NCBI GenBank assembly: GCA_016839865.1
Contig: JAEOTN010000149.1
Location: 1 to 13,360 of the forward strand
DNA from: Promethearchaeota archaeon
GTDB lineage: Archaea > Asgardarchaeota > Lokiarchaeia > Sigynarchaeales > MK-D1
DNA length: 13,360 bases
Direction: 5' to 3'
Positions 1 to 7,116 of the stretch are shown here, in pieces. The translations under genes and the position numbers were made by a program. A model generated the notes under the pieces. The model ran no database searches. It saw nothing but the letters and a program-made list of their open reading frames with translations, and had not been told where the DNA came from. Within the stretch, counting starts at the first letter, position 1; each line of letters opens with the position of its first letter.

Positions 1-2936
1 AATGTTATAGTCGCATTTTCATAATTTGTTTGCCCAATGATGAGAGTAATATTCCCATCTCCCGGTGTTAAACCAGATGGTAGAACAATATACCCCTCAT
101 TTTCATCATTGATGCTGTAGACAAAACTAGTTGTTAATGATTGAGTTCCATTGAACCATGCCCAATATTGAAAAACACCCTCTGCGTCAGAAACAAACCG
201 ATTTCCGTATTCTGTATCATTTAAATTAAGTTTTAACCCGATACGGGAAGTATCAAGATATACTTGTCGACTATCATTCACCTTGGCTAATAGAACCCCG
301 GCATTGTTGGAATACTCGAAAATATCAATCAGTGTGTTGTTTCCTCTAATATAAAATGATGTAACTAATGTATCGAAATCATAGTTTGGAGCCTTCGATG
401 CGTTTAATCTCACCGTATAAGAACCTGAATCTAATCCAGAGAGGGAAATATTTACACCATAATCTCCATCACTAATTTCCCACATTTCCCAATCAAATGA
501 TCCACTCACATCCCATATTGAAGATGTGAGATGATTATAAACAAAAAAATCTGATTCTTGAATTCCTAGTAGATCTTGATTATTTGTCGTGTCATTTACA
601 TGAAAATATATCGTCGCATTTAAACCAGAATTACGTGCTACTATATCTGTTTGGCTATTCAGCGTTATTTCAGTCTGAGCTAATGTCACTTCTACACTGA
701 AATTGAATTCTCGCGTTTGAAATCCAGTTTGAGTGATGTTAAATATACATAAGAAGGGACTTTGGTTAGCATTTGCAGCGGTTGTATCAATAGAAATGGT
801 ATAATTACCTGTACCTGGATCTTCTGAATCTCCCCAAGAAAGGCTTGCGTCCATAGACACCAAATCAATATCGGCTAATAGAACGGGATTACCATTACTG
901 GTGATATTGTAATTCAACTTTAGAGAGGCAGTAACACCTCTTTGAACAGTAAGTGTACTATTATCATAATTTTTGTATACTTGAGTCTCGGTTACAATAC
1001 TAAACTCGTATGCAAACGTAAAATTCATGTAGTTGGATTTATTTAATGTAATCTCCAGCTCGTAATCTCCGGGAATAACATAATTTGCAGGATCGATAGT
1101 AATATTGTATGTCCCATCCAGATTATTTTGTGTTTCGTCATACCAGCTCAATGAAGCATTACTACCAATACTGGCACCAGTGACATTTATTCCTTTAAAC
1201 TCATCAAAATACCCAATTGAAATATTATATGGATTTGCAGTTGTCAGTTTTTCATGTCTTGGTGGAGTTATAACATCATAAGATGTCTGAGCTGCAAGAG
1301 TGATAATTGAATCTCGAATTCCAACATCAGTATCATTATCCCATCGAACCTGCACTCGATATTGTCCATACTCAGATAATACTGTAAGATTTTCTACGTC
1401 TATATCAAAAGTAGATAAATCCACAAATGAAGTAGGTGTTCCAATCGTAGTTTTGTTCGAAAACACCATCTCGTCATCTTGTGATTCAGGATTATATATA
1501 CTGATATTTACATCACCATCATATATTGTTGTAGAAAATGTCGCATTGAATCCCAAAATCTCGTTCATATACGCTACAGGAGTTTCGATTCCTCCAACTC
1601 CGATATCGATATTGGAAAGCAAATTCGACGAAGTTGTAAGAAGAGTCCAATTTCCATCTATTGCGTTAGAACCACGAACCGTAATTACTTTTGCGCTACT
1701 ATTTGCATATGTGGAATAAGTTACAGAAGTAGAATCACGCTCTAAACTAGATAAGGGTGTGTTCCAATTCAAAGGAATTGTAAAATTTATGGTATTATTA
1801 TTCAATCGATGGTCAAATTTCTCAAATTCTACAGTAGCGTTCCAATATACATCAACTTCACTTTCTGCTGTATATTCAGTTATTGCATCGAATGTAGAGG
1901 TATAGTTAACAAGAGTTTGATTAACAGATAACGAATAAGTATACCATGCAGCAGTAATAGAGAAATTTATTTTATTATTTTGCCCCATTACTCTTGAAGT
2001 ACTCTCCCAAACACCATTATTGGCAGTTGGCGTGATTGTATTGTTATTGACGGAAGTTCCATTGATCTGTAGATTTACAATTGAAGGTGCGGGATTTGAA
2101 TTTTTCAAACTCAATCCCACTTTTGCAATCATATCAACATATACTCCTCCATCATCTATAAGATTCCAATTACCTCCTCCAGCATAAACATAAGAATCTG
2201 TTTCATCTAGTGAATCTCCAGTAGCATCATCTGTGGTATACCACCATTCACCACTATATTCAGCAGTATTGTGGTCGACTAAGCCGATATACCATGTTTT
2301 GTTATCAGTGTTGGAATTATCAAGGAAAGAATCAACATTGATTGATTTCCACCCAGATCCTGCTGTAACATTCCCTAATTCTACGAATTGGTTGACATTA
2401 CTATTAGGTTTATTTACTCCACCAGTCCATGAGGAATTATATAATCTAACAGTCATGTTTCCATCTTGGGTGGACCCTGTTGCTCTTCTAACATAAACAC
2501 TCACATTAGTCAAATAACAACTATTAGGTACTAAAAAAGATGTAACTGCGGGTAGTGCATTACTAACATCCCACCACCCCCATCGATCGTTTTCATCCTC
2601 TATAACAAGTGTATGATTTTCAACGGAGATATCTTCAATAGTTATGCTTGCATAAGATATTTCGTAGCCTGTTGAATTAGGAGCAGGAGCAGTATACCAT
2701 GTATTATCTTGATCAATTGCAACTGCAGTTTCGTTTTTATATCCTTGTTCAATTGTGACAGTAGCAGTATTAACACTTTCTGATGAATTTGTTTCATAAT
2801 CCTGTGCAATAGGGGGAAGTATTTTTCCGGGAGTATTGTATAGTATAGTTGGAATTCCGACTTGTGAAGCAATTCCAACAATATTTACCGTAAAAATTAA
2901 GAGAATAATCATTAATTTCAATCGTTTCTTTCGCAT
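1..2936 (-). CDS. Secreted, heavily N-glycosylated Ig-like surface protein (3' end outside window)
   Basis: An open frame runs without a stop from an ATG at 2936 to the window edge, giving 978 codons. The start is fixed by a GGAGGA Shine-Dalgarno at 2945-2950. The N-terminus is a signal peptide (MRKKRLK, then a hydrophobic stretch to about residue 23). Residues about 130-275 look like a beta-sandwich lectin- or choice-of-anchor-like domain rich in W, Y and G. Residues about 280-560 form further beta-rich domains, and from about 568 at least two similar Ig-like modules follow, with matching LSW motifs at W598 and W701, then two more diverged ones. I count about 46 N-X-S/T sequons, one per 21 residues, and only two or three cysteines. 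This suits an archaeal S-layer, adhesin or other cell-surface glycoprotein. No anchor is visible because the C-terminus is missing. The exact role is unknown; the secreted glycoprotein call is firm. Confidence 0.85.
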   Translation of the reverse strand, partial: MRKKRLKLMIILLIFTVNIVGIASQVGIPTILYNTPGKILPPIAQDYETNSSESVNTATVTIEQGYKNETAVAIDQDNTWYTAPAPNSTGYEISYASITIEDISVENHTLVIEDENDRWGWWDVSNALPAVTSFLVPNSCYLTNVSVYVRRATGSTQDGNMTVRLYNSSWTGGVNKPNSNVNQFVELGNVTAGSGWKSINVDSFLDNSNTDNKTWYIGLVDHNTAEYSGEWWYTTDDATGDSLDETDSYVYAGGGNWNLIDDGGVYVDMIAKVGLSLKNSNPAPSIVNLQINGTSVNNNTITPTANNGVWESTSRVMGQNNKINFSITAAWYTYSLSVNQTLVNYTSTFDAITEYTAESEVDVYWNATVEFEKFDHRLNNNTINFTIPLNWNTPLSSLERDSTSVTYSTYANSSAKVITVRGSNAIDGNWTLLTTSSNLLSNIDIGVGGIETPVAYMNEILGFNATFSTTIYDGDVNISIYNPESQDDEMVFSNKTTIGTPTSFVDLSTFDIDVENLTVLSEYGQYRVQVRWDNDTDVGIRDSIITLAAQTSYDVITPPRHEKLTTANPYNISIGYFDEFKGINVTGASIGSNASLSWYDETQNNLDGTYNITIDPANYVIPGDYELEITLNKSNYMNFTFAYEFSIVTETQVYKNYDNSTLTVQRGVTASLKLNYNITSNGNPVLLADIDLVSMDASLSWGDSEDPGTGNYTISIDTTAANANQSPFLCIFNITQTGFQTREFNFSVEVTLAQTEITLNSQTDIVARNSGLNATIYFHVNDTTNNQDLLGIQESDFFVYNHLTSSIWDVSGSFDWEMWEISDGDYGVNISLSGLDSGSYTVRLNASKAPNYDFDTLVTSFYIRGNNTLIDIFEYSNNAGVLLAKVNDSRQVYLDTSRIGLKLNLNDTEYGNRFVSDAEGVFQYWAWFNGTQSLTTSFVYSINDENEGYIVLPSGLTPGDGNITLIIGQTNYENATIT

Positions 2937-2944
2937 AAGACGAA

Positions 2945-2950
2945 TCCTCC
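2945..2950 (-). promoter_or_regulatory. Shine-Dalgarno of the surface protein
   Basis: The minus strand reads GGAGGA eight bases before the ATG at 2936. It decides the start of the long secreted frame and implies a leadered mRNA. The intergenic stretch upstream (2951-3082) is AT-rich, with several possible TATA elements but none that stands out. Confidence 0.7.
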
Positions 2951-3082
2951 ATAGAATGGACTGAATCATTGTATGAATTATTGATGAATATTTGTTGACG
3001 ATCTCATCCTAAGAGGTTTATGCTAAATACAATGTATTAACAGAATTGGAAAGAATTGATAGATTTTACACTTAAACCAGCA

Positions 3083-3108
3083 TAAAAATAAATAGTAAAA
3101 AGAAAAAC
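3083..3108 (-). terminator. Oligo-T tract ending the acyl-CoA synthetase beta gene
   Basis: A few bases after the stop codon at 3112 the minus strand reads TTTTT-C-TTTTT-ACTATTTATTTTT, with no obvious hairpin. Clustered T runs directly downstream of a stop are the usual intrinsic termination signal of archaeal RNA polymerase. The tract would insulate this gene from the surface-protein gene downstream. Confidence 0.5.
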
Positions 3109-3111
3109 CGC

Positions 3112-3825
3112 TTATTCCATCTTTTCGGATGTTTTCAAGATAATTCGAGCATCTACGATTTTTAAACCATCCTTATAAATAAAAACAGGGTTAAGGTCCA
3201 TCTGATCTATATCCAAGTGATCCATCGAAATTTCAGATACTGTCTTTAGTAAGGATTTGAGTGCTTTCAAGTCCGCCTTGGGAGCTCCTCGGAAGCCATC
3301 TAATAATTGGAATGCTTTTATCTCATGGATCATTTCATCTGCATCAAATTTTGTGATAGGACAAATTCGGAAACTCACATCTTTCATGATTTCAACAAGA
3401 ATTCCCCCTATTCCAAACATGATTGCAGGTCCAAATTGAGGATCTTGAAGTGTTCCAACGATAAGTTCCGCAATTGGTTTTGATGCCATTTCTTGAATCG
3501 ATACTTGTTTTTTTGAATTTGAAGGAATTTTCATTAATTCTTCAAAAGTAGTTTCAACTTCCCCCTCGTTTTTAATATCCAGCTTTACTGCTCCTACATC
3601 TGATTTATGAACAACGTCCTCTGCCATCAGTTTCATAACAACTGGAAATCCAATTTCCTTTGCTGCCTTTACTGCAGCATCTTTAGTATCAGCTAATATT
3701 TGCTTGGTGACCAATAACCCTAATTTACCTAAAAAATCTTTAGCTTCATATTCTGTTAATGCAGTACGATTTTGAGCAACAGCTTTTTGAATAATCTCGG
3801 ATCCTACCATAGTTTTCAATTCCAC
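3112..3825 (-). CDS. acdB: ADP-forming acetate/acyl-CoA synthetase, beta (ATP-grasp) subunit
   Basis: The protein has 237 residues, close to the roughly 230 of stand-alone archaeal ACD beta subunits, and is an ATP-grasp_5 domain throughout. Visible hallmarks are VVHKSDVGAV at 71-80, whose H73 matches the essential phosphorylated histidine known in the Pyrococcus beta subunit, the glycine-rich FGPAIMFGIGGILVE at 131-145, and DQMDLNPVF at 207-215, the metal-binding N-P motif. With an alpha subunit carrying the CoA-binding part, the enzyme converts acyl-CoA, ADP and phosphate to free acid, CoA and ATP, the archaeal route of energy conservation from peptide or sugar fermentation. No alpha gene is in the window; separate alpha and beta loci are also known in Pyrococcus. 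The start taken is GTG at 3825; an in-frame ATG at 3810 (residue 6) is equally plausible, and neither has a good Shine-Dalgarno. Confidence 0.92.
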   Translation of the reverse strand: MELKTMVGSEIIQKAVAQNRTALTEYEAKDFLGKLGLLVTKQILADTKDAAVKAAKEIGFPVVMKLMAEDVVHKSDVGAVKLDIKNEGEVETTFEELMKIPSNSKKQVSIQEMASKPIAELIVGTLQDPQFGPAIMFGIGGILVEIMKDVSFRICPITKFDADEMIHEIKAFQLLDGFRGAPKADLKALKSLLKTVSEISMDHLDIDQMDLNPVFIYKDGLKIVDARIILKTSEKME

Positions 3826-3865
3826 ATTGTGTACTATACGAGCTCACGTGGTACAAAAAAAGGTT

Positions 3866-3880
3866 AATTATATACTATAT
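3866..3880 (-). promoter_or_regulatory. Putative TATA box of the acdB-like gene
   Basis: The minus strand reads ATATAGTATATAATT. The usual 25-27 base spacing puts the transcript start near 3846, giving a leader of about 20-35 bases. That fits a gene lacking a clear Shine-Dalgarno. Position and composition are the only evidence. Confidence 0.35.
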
Positions 3881-3909
3881 CAAATTTTCTACAAGAATTT
3901 TGAAAATGT

Positions 3910-3933
3910 AAAAGAATAATAAAAAAAAGAAAA
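3910..3933 (-). terminator. Oligo-T tract ending the Ca2+-ATPase gene
   Basis: About 16 bases past the stop of the pump gene the minus strand reads TTTT-C-TTTTTTTT-ATTATTCTTT, including a run of eight T. There is no convincing stem. It has the form of an archaeal oligo-T terminator and separates the pump from the downstream acdB-like gene, which has its own putative TATA box. Confidence 0.55.
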
Positions 3934-3949
3934 TAGTGGTTTTAGTGAT

Positions 3950-6904
3950 TTATTGCTCAATGACATTCAAATGGAAATCGATACCCATTCGCTTCCGGTA
4001 GTAAATTTTCAATAGTTCCACAGTGAAGAATACTGGTGTGGCAAAAGCTATCGACAACAACCAACCATGCCAACTTAATGGAATCAATTTAAAGATTGTA
4101 GATGCAAATGGTACATAAAATATGAACACTGTTAATACGATAGAAATTACTACCGACCAGAATAATGCCATATTTGAGAACAACCCAATCTTGAATAATG
4201 ATCCATATTCGCTACGTGAATTATACGCATTGATTAATTCCCCGATCACTAAGCAATTAAACAATACCGATCTGGCATTCCACATATTATACCAATCTAA
4301 TTCCGTAATTGGTGAGGTAGCATTACCCGGTTTCCCCAACCAATCTGCATACCAATTTTCAAACCATTCAGGTTTCAAATAGCTACTTGTTGGTAAAGTA
4401 TCATGGATAAACCACCCGTTTGTAGCATCCCCTAACCATCCTTGAACTGCTCCTCCATACATCCAGAACAGAAATAGGATAAACACAGTTATAACTAAGC
4501 CACGGATTACCATAGTAGATGCAAATCTTTTTGTGATAATTGATTCTTTGGGATCTTTAGGTGGGCGCGTCATCAAACTGGGATCGTAGGGATCTACACT
4601 TAATGCAACACCAGGTAATCCATCAGTAACTAAATTAATCCAAAGGATTTGTGTTGCAGCCATTGGTACTTCCATGTTAATAATGATTGCGAAGAAAATA
4701 ATTAACACTTCAGCAATATTTGAAGAGAGCAGATACATTATGAATTTCTTGATGTTATCATAGATTCCTCGTCCTTCTTCCACTGCAGTTACGATTGTGT
4801 TGAATTTATCATCTGCCAAGACCATATCGGATGCTTCTTTGGATACGTCAGTTCCGGTAATACCCATTGCGACCCCTACGTCAGCCATTTTCAATGCAGG
4901 GGCATCATTAACTCCATCACCTGTCATTGCAACAATATGACCTTTTCCTTGAAGTTTTTCAACGATTACTTGTTTATGTTCTGGAGATACGCGTGCGAAT
5001 ACATTACATGCTTCAATTTCTTCATAGGATAAATTTCCAATCATTTTTCCCTCATATGCTAGACCCTCCTTGGTGGTGATTCCCAAATCTGTTGCAATTG
5101 CTTTTGCTGTGATTAGATTATCACCTGTGATCATCTTTACAGTGATACCAGATTGTTTACAAAGTGCAATGGAGGGTTTGGTTTCATCCCGGGGTGGATC
5201 GATCATAGTTTGTAAACCTACAAAAACTACATCTGTTTCTAAGTCAGCAATTGTATATTCTTTTCCTTGTTCAAATTCAGTTAATTTTTTATATGCAAAT
5301 CCCAATCCACGTAATGCATCTGATGCCATAGCGGTGTAAGCACCCATAATCTTGTCCTTATCTTCTTGGGTTATATCTCGCTCTATTCCCCCACTAATGA
5401 TTCTAGTTGTATCCTCTAGGATGATTTCAGCTGCACCTTTAATGTAGGCATAATATTCTCCATTCACATTGAGGATAACTGACATTTTCTTACGAGTTGA
5501 ATCGAATGGTAACTCATATACACGTGGGTAATCTACATTTGATTGTTTAGCAGTTATTCCCGCCTTTTCAGCGGATACAACTAAACAACCTTCTGTAGGA
5601 TCTCCAAATATAATCCAACCTTTTTTCTCTTCTGTTACTAATCGTGAATTGTTACAGAGGAGCCCAATTTTTAATATTAAGTCTAAATCAGGAATGGAGG
5701 TGGGTTGTACAGTGTTTCCTTCAGAATTTGTGAAAGTTCCTTCAGGGATATATCCTGTTCCACTAACTTCGTAGGTTTTATGATCTACATATATTTTCTT
5801 AACAGTCATCTCGTTTTTCGTAAGTGTTCCCGTTTTATCAGAGCAAATTATATCAGTACTACCTAATGTTTCAACGGAAGGGAGTTTTTTGATGATTGCA
5901 TTCTTCTTGGTCATTCGTGTAACTCCGATAGCTAGACATGTTGTAACCACTGCAGGTAATCCTTCAGGAATTGCTGCGATAGCCAAAGATACTGCAACTA
6001 TTAATTGCTCAATCCAGATGGTAAAGTCTGCCCATCCATTTTCCCGCCAAATCTCAGTAATCATAACAACTAAACAGATGCCTAAAATTAGATATCCTAT
6101 CATTCTTCCAAACTGATCGAGTTTTTCTTGTAAGGGGGTTTGTTTCTCTTCGACACTTTGGATAAGTGTTGCAATTTTACCAAATTCTGTATTCATACCA
6201 GTACGAGTGATAACAGCGTGTCCGCGACCATACGTGGCAATAGTTCCCAGATACATCATATTTTTACGTTCTGCTAATGGGATTTCTGTGTCGGTTAATG
6301 CACTAGACTTCTTGTTTACTGGGACAGATTCTCCAGTTAGTGATGCTTCATCAATTTTCAAATTAACCGCTTCAATCAAACGTCCATCTGCGGGAATTTG
6401 GGATCCTTCATGGAGCACTACTATATCTCCTGGTACAAGTTCTCTGGCATAAATCTGTGTTTCTACTCCATCTCGAAATACTTGAGCTTGGGGTGCTGCA
6501 GCTGCTCTTAAAGCTTCTATAGCTGCATCAGCTTTACCTTCCTGAATATAGCCAATTATTGCATTTGCGATTATAATTGCGAAGATAACGATTGCATCAG
6601 TACCTCTGATTGCTGTATCATGAGCAAAATACTCATAAATCTCTACAGCAATGCTGATAATCGCTCCTGCAATAAGGATATAAATCAAGAAGTCATTGAA
6701 TTGTTCCAAAAAAACAAGCCATTTTGGTTTCTTTTTCCCCGCTGCGAGCTCATTTGGTCCATATCGTTCCAATCGAACTTTAGCTTCTTCATTAGTCAAT
6801 CCAGATAATCCACTATTGATTTTAGCTAACACCGCATCTCCGGAGTCGAGAAAGTATGGCTCATCAGGTTGGGCTTCATAAACAACTTGAGTTTTTCTTG
6901 CCAA
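3950..6904 (-). CDS. P2A-type (SERCA-like) Ca2+-transporting ATPase
   Basis: This is a full-length 984-residue P-type ATPase. In order it has a cation-ATPase N domain (about 20-60), TM1-2 (about 66-120), an actuator TGES loop (190-193), TM3-4 with IPEGLP (312-317), the phosphorylation motif DKTGT with D356, a nucleotide-binding KGAAE (489-493), DPPR (569-572), TGDN (593-596), the hinge TGDGVNDAP (661-669) and TM5-10. Ca2+ ligands known from SERCA have matches: E314 in TM4, N729 and E732 in TM5, N757, T760 and D761 in TM6, and E889 in TM8. Both Ca2+ sites therefore look complete, unlike PMR1-type pumps with one site. The extracytoplasmic TM7-8 loop (about 817-877) is long and aromatic. It would export Ca2+ from the cytoplasm using ATP. 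The start is TTG at 6904, supported by AAGGAG ten bases upstream; no other early start fits. Confidence 0.95.
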   Translation of the reverse strand: MARKTQVVYEAQPDEPYFLDSGDAVLAKINSGLSGLTNEEAKVRLERYGPNELAAGKKKPKWLVFLEQFNDFLIYILIAGAIISIAVEIYEYFAHDTAIRGTDAIVIFAIIIANAIIGYIQEGKADAAIEALRAAAAPQAQVFRDGVETQIYARELVPGDIVVLHEGSQIPADGRLIEAVNLKIDEASLTGESVPVNKKSSALTDTEIPLAERKNMMYLGTIATYGRGHAVITRTGMNTEFGKIATLIQSVEEKQTPLQEKLDQFGRMIGYLILGICLVVMITEIWRENGWADFTIWIEQLIVAVSLAIAAIPEGLPAVVTTCLAIGVTRMTKKNAIIKKLPSVETLGSTDIICSDKTGTLTKNEMTVKKIYVDHKTYEVSGTGYIPEGTFTNSEGNTVQPTSIPDLDLILKIGLLCNNSRLVTEEKKGWIIFGDPTEGCLVVSAEKAGITAKQSNVDYPRVYELPFDSTRKKMSVILNVNGEYYAYIKGAAEIILEDTTRIISGGIERDITQEDKDKIMGAYTAMASDALRGLGFAYKKLTEFEQGKEYTIADLETDVVFVGLQTMIDPPRDETKPSIALCKQSGITVKMITGDNLITAKAIATDLGITTKEGLAYEGKMIGNLSYEEIEACNVFARVSPEHKQVIVEKLQGKGHIVAMTGDGVNDAPALKMADVGVAMGITGTDVSKEASDMVLADDKFNTIVTAVEEGRGIYDNIKKFIMYLLSSNIAEVLIIFFAIIINMEVPMAATQILWINLVTDGLPGVALSVDPYDPSLMTRPPKDPKESIITKRFASTMVIRGLVITVFILFLFWMYGGAVQGWLGDATNGWFIHDTLPTSSYLKPEWFENWYADWLGKPGNATSPITELDWYNMWNARSVLFNCLVIGELINAYNSRSEYGSLFKIGLFSNMALFWSVVISIVLTVFIFYVPFASTIFKLIPLSWHGWLLSIAFATPVFFTVELLKIYYRKRMGIDFHLNVIEQ

Positions 6905-6914
6905 TGTTGTATAA

Positions 6915-6920
6915 CTCCTT
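6915..6920 (-). promoter_or_regulatory. Shine-Dalgarno selecting the TTG start of the Ca2+ pump
   Basis: The minus strand reads AAGGAG, with ten bases to the TTG at 6904-6902. It matters because the frame has no ATG near its conserved N-terminus. An AT-rich TTAATTATATAG at about 6938-6949 lies just upstream and is a possible TATA box, though it would give a very short leader. Confidence 0.6.
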
Positions 6921-7074
6921 AAACTAAATTTCCCTTCTATATAATTAAGAAATTATGTAACTAACAGAATTACAGCAAAAAAAGTTGTTGATTGTAAAGA
7001 AACCACAAAAATGTCATTAAAATCTTGATAATTACTGGCATTCGATCAATGGCTAAAAATTGGTCTGCGAATAG

Positions 7075-7085
7075 ATATTATATAT
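7075..7085 (+). promoter_or_regulatory. Putative TATA box of the zinc-ribbon/solenoid gene
   Basis: The sequence ATATTATATAT lies about 37 bases before the GTG at 7117 and 49 before the in-frame ATG at 7129. The expected transcript start is near 7106, giving a leader of about 10 or 22 bases. No Shine-Dalgarno is visible. The element sits in the 212-base divergent region (6905-7116) shared with the Ca2+ pump, which holds no other feature I can support. Confidence 0.4.
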
Positions 7086-7116
7086 TCTCGCATTTCTCAA
7101 ATTATCAAAAAAATTA

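Noticed and set aside
1300..1719. 139-residue plus-strand open frame
   Set aside because: It lies antisense within the long secreted protein, whose frame is open over 978 codons with a signal peptide and Shine-Dalgarno. The plus-strand translation has no domain-like pattern and no ribosome site.
2233..2881. Short open frames on both strands (87 and 79 residues)
   Set aside because: Both overlap the surface-protein coding sequence in other frames. The 79-residue one is simply a frame-shifted read of its N-terminal region.
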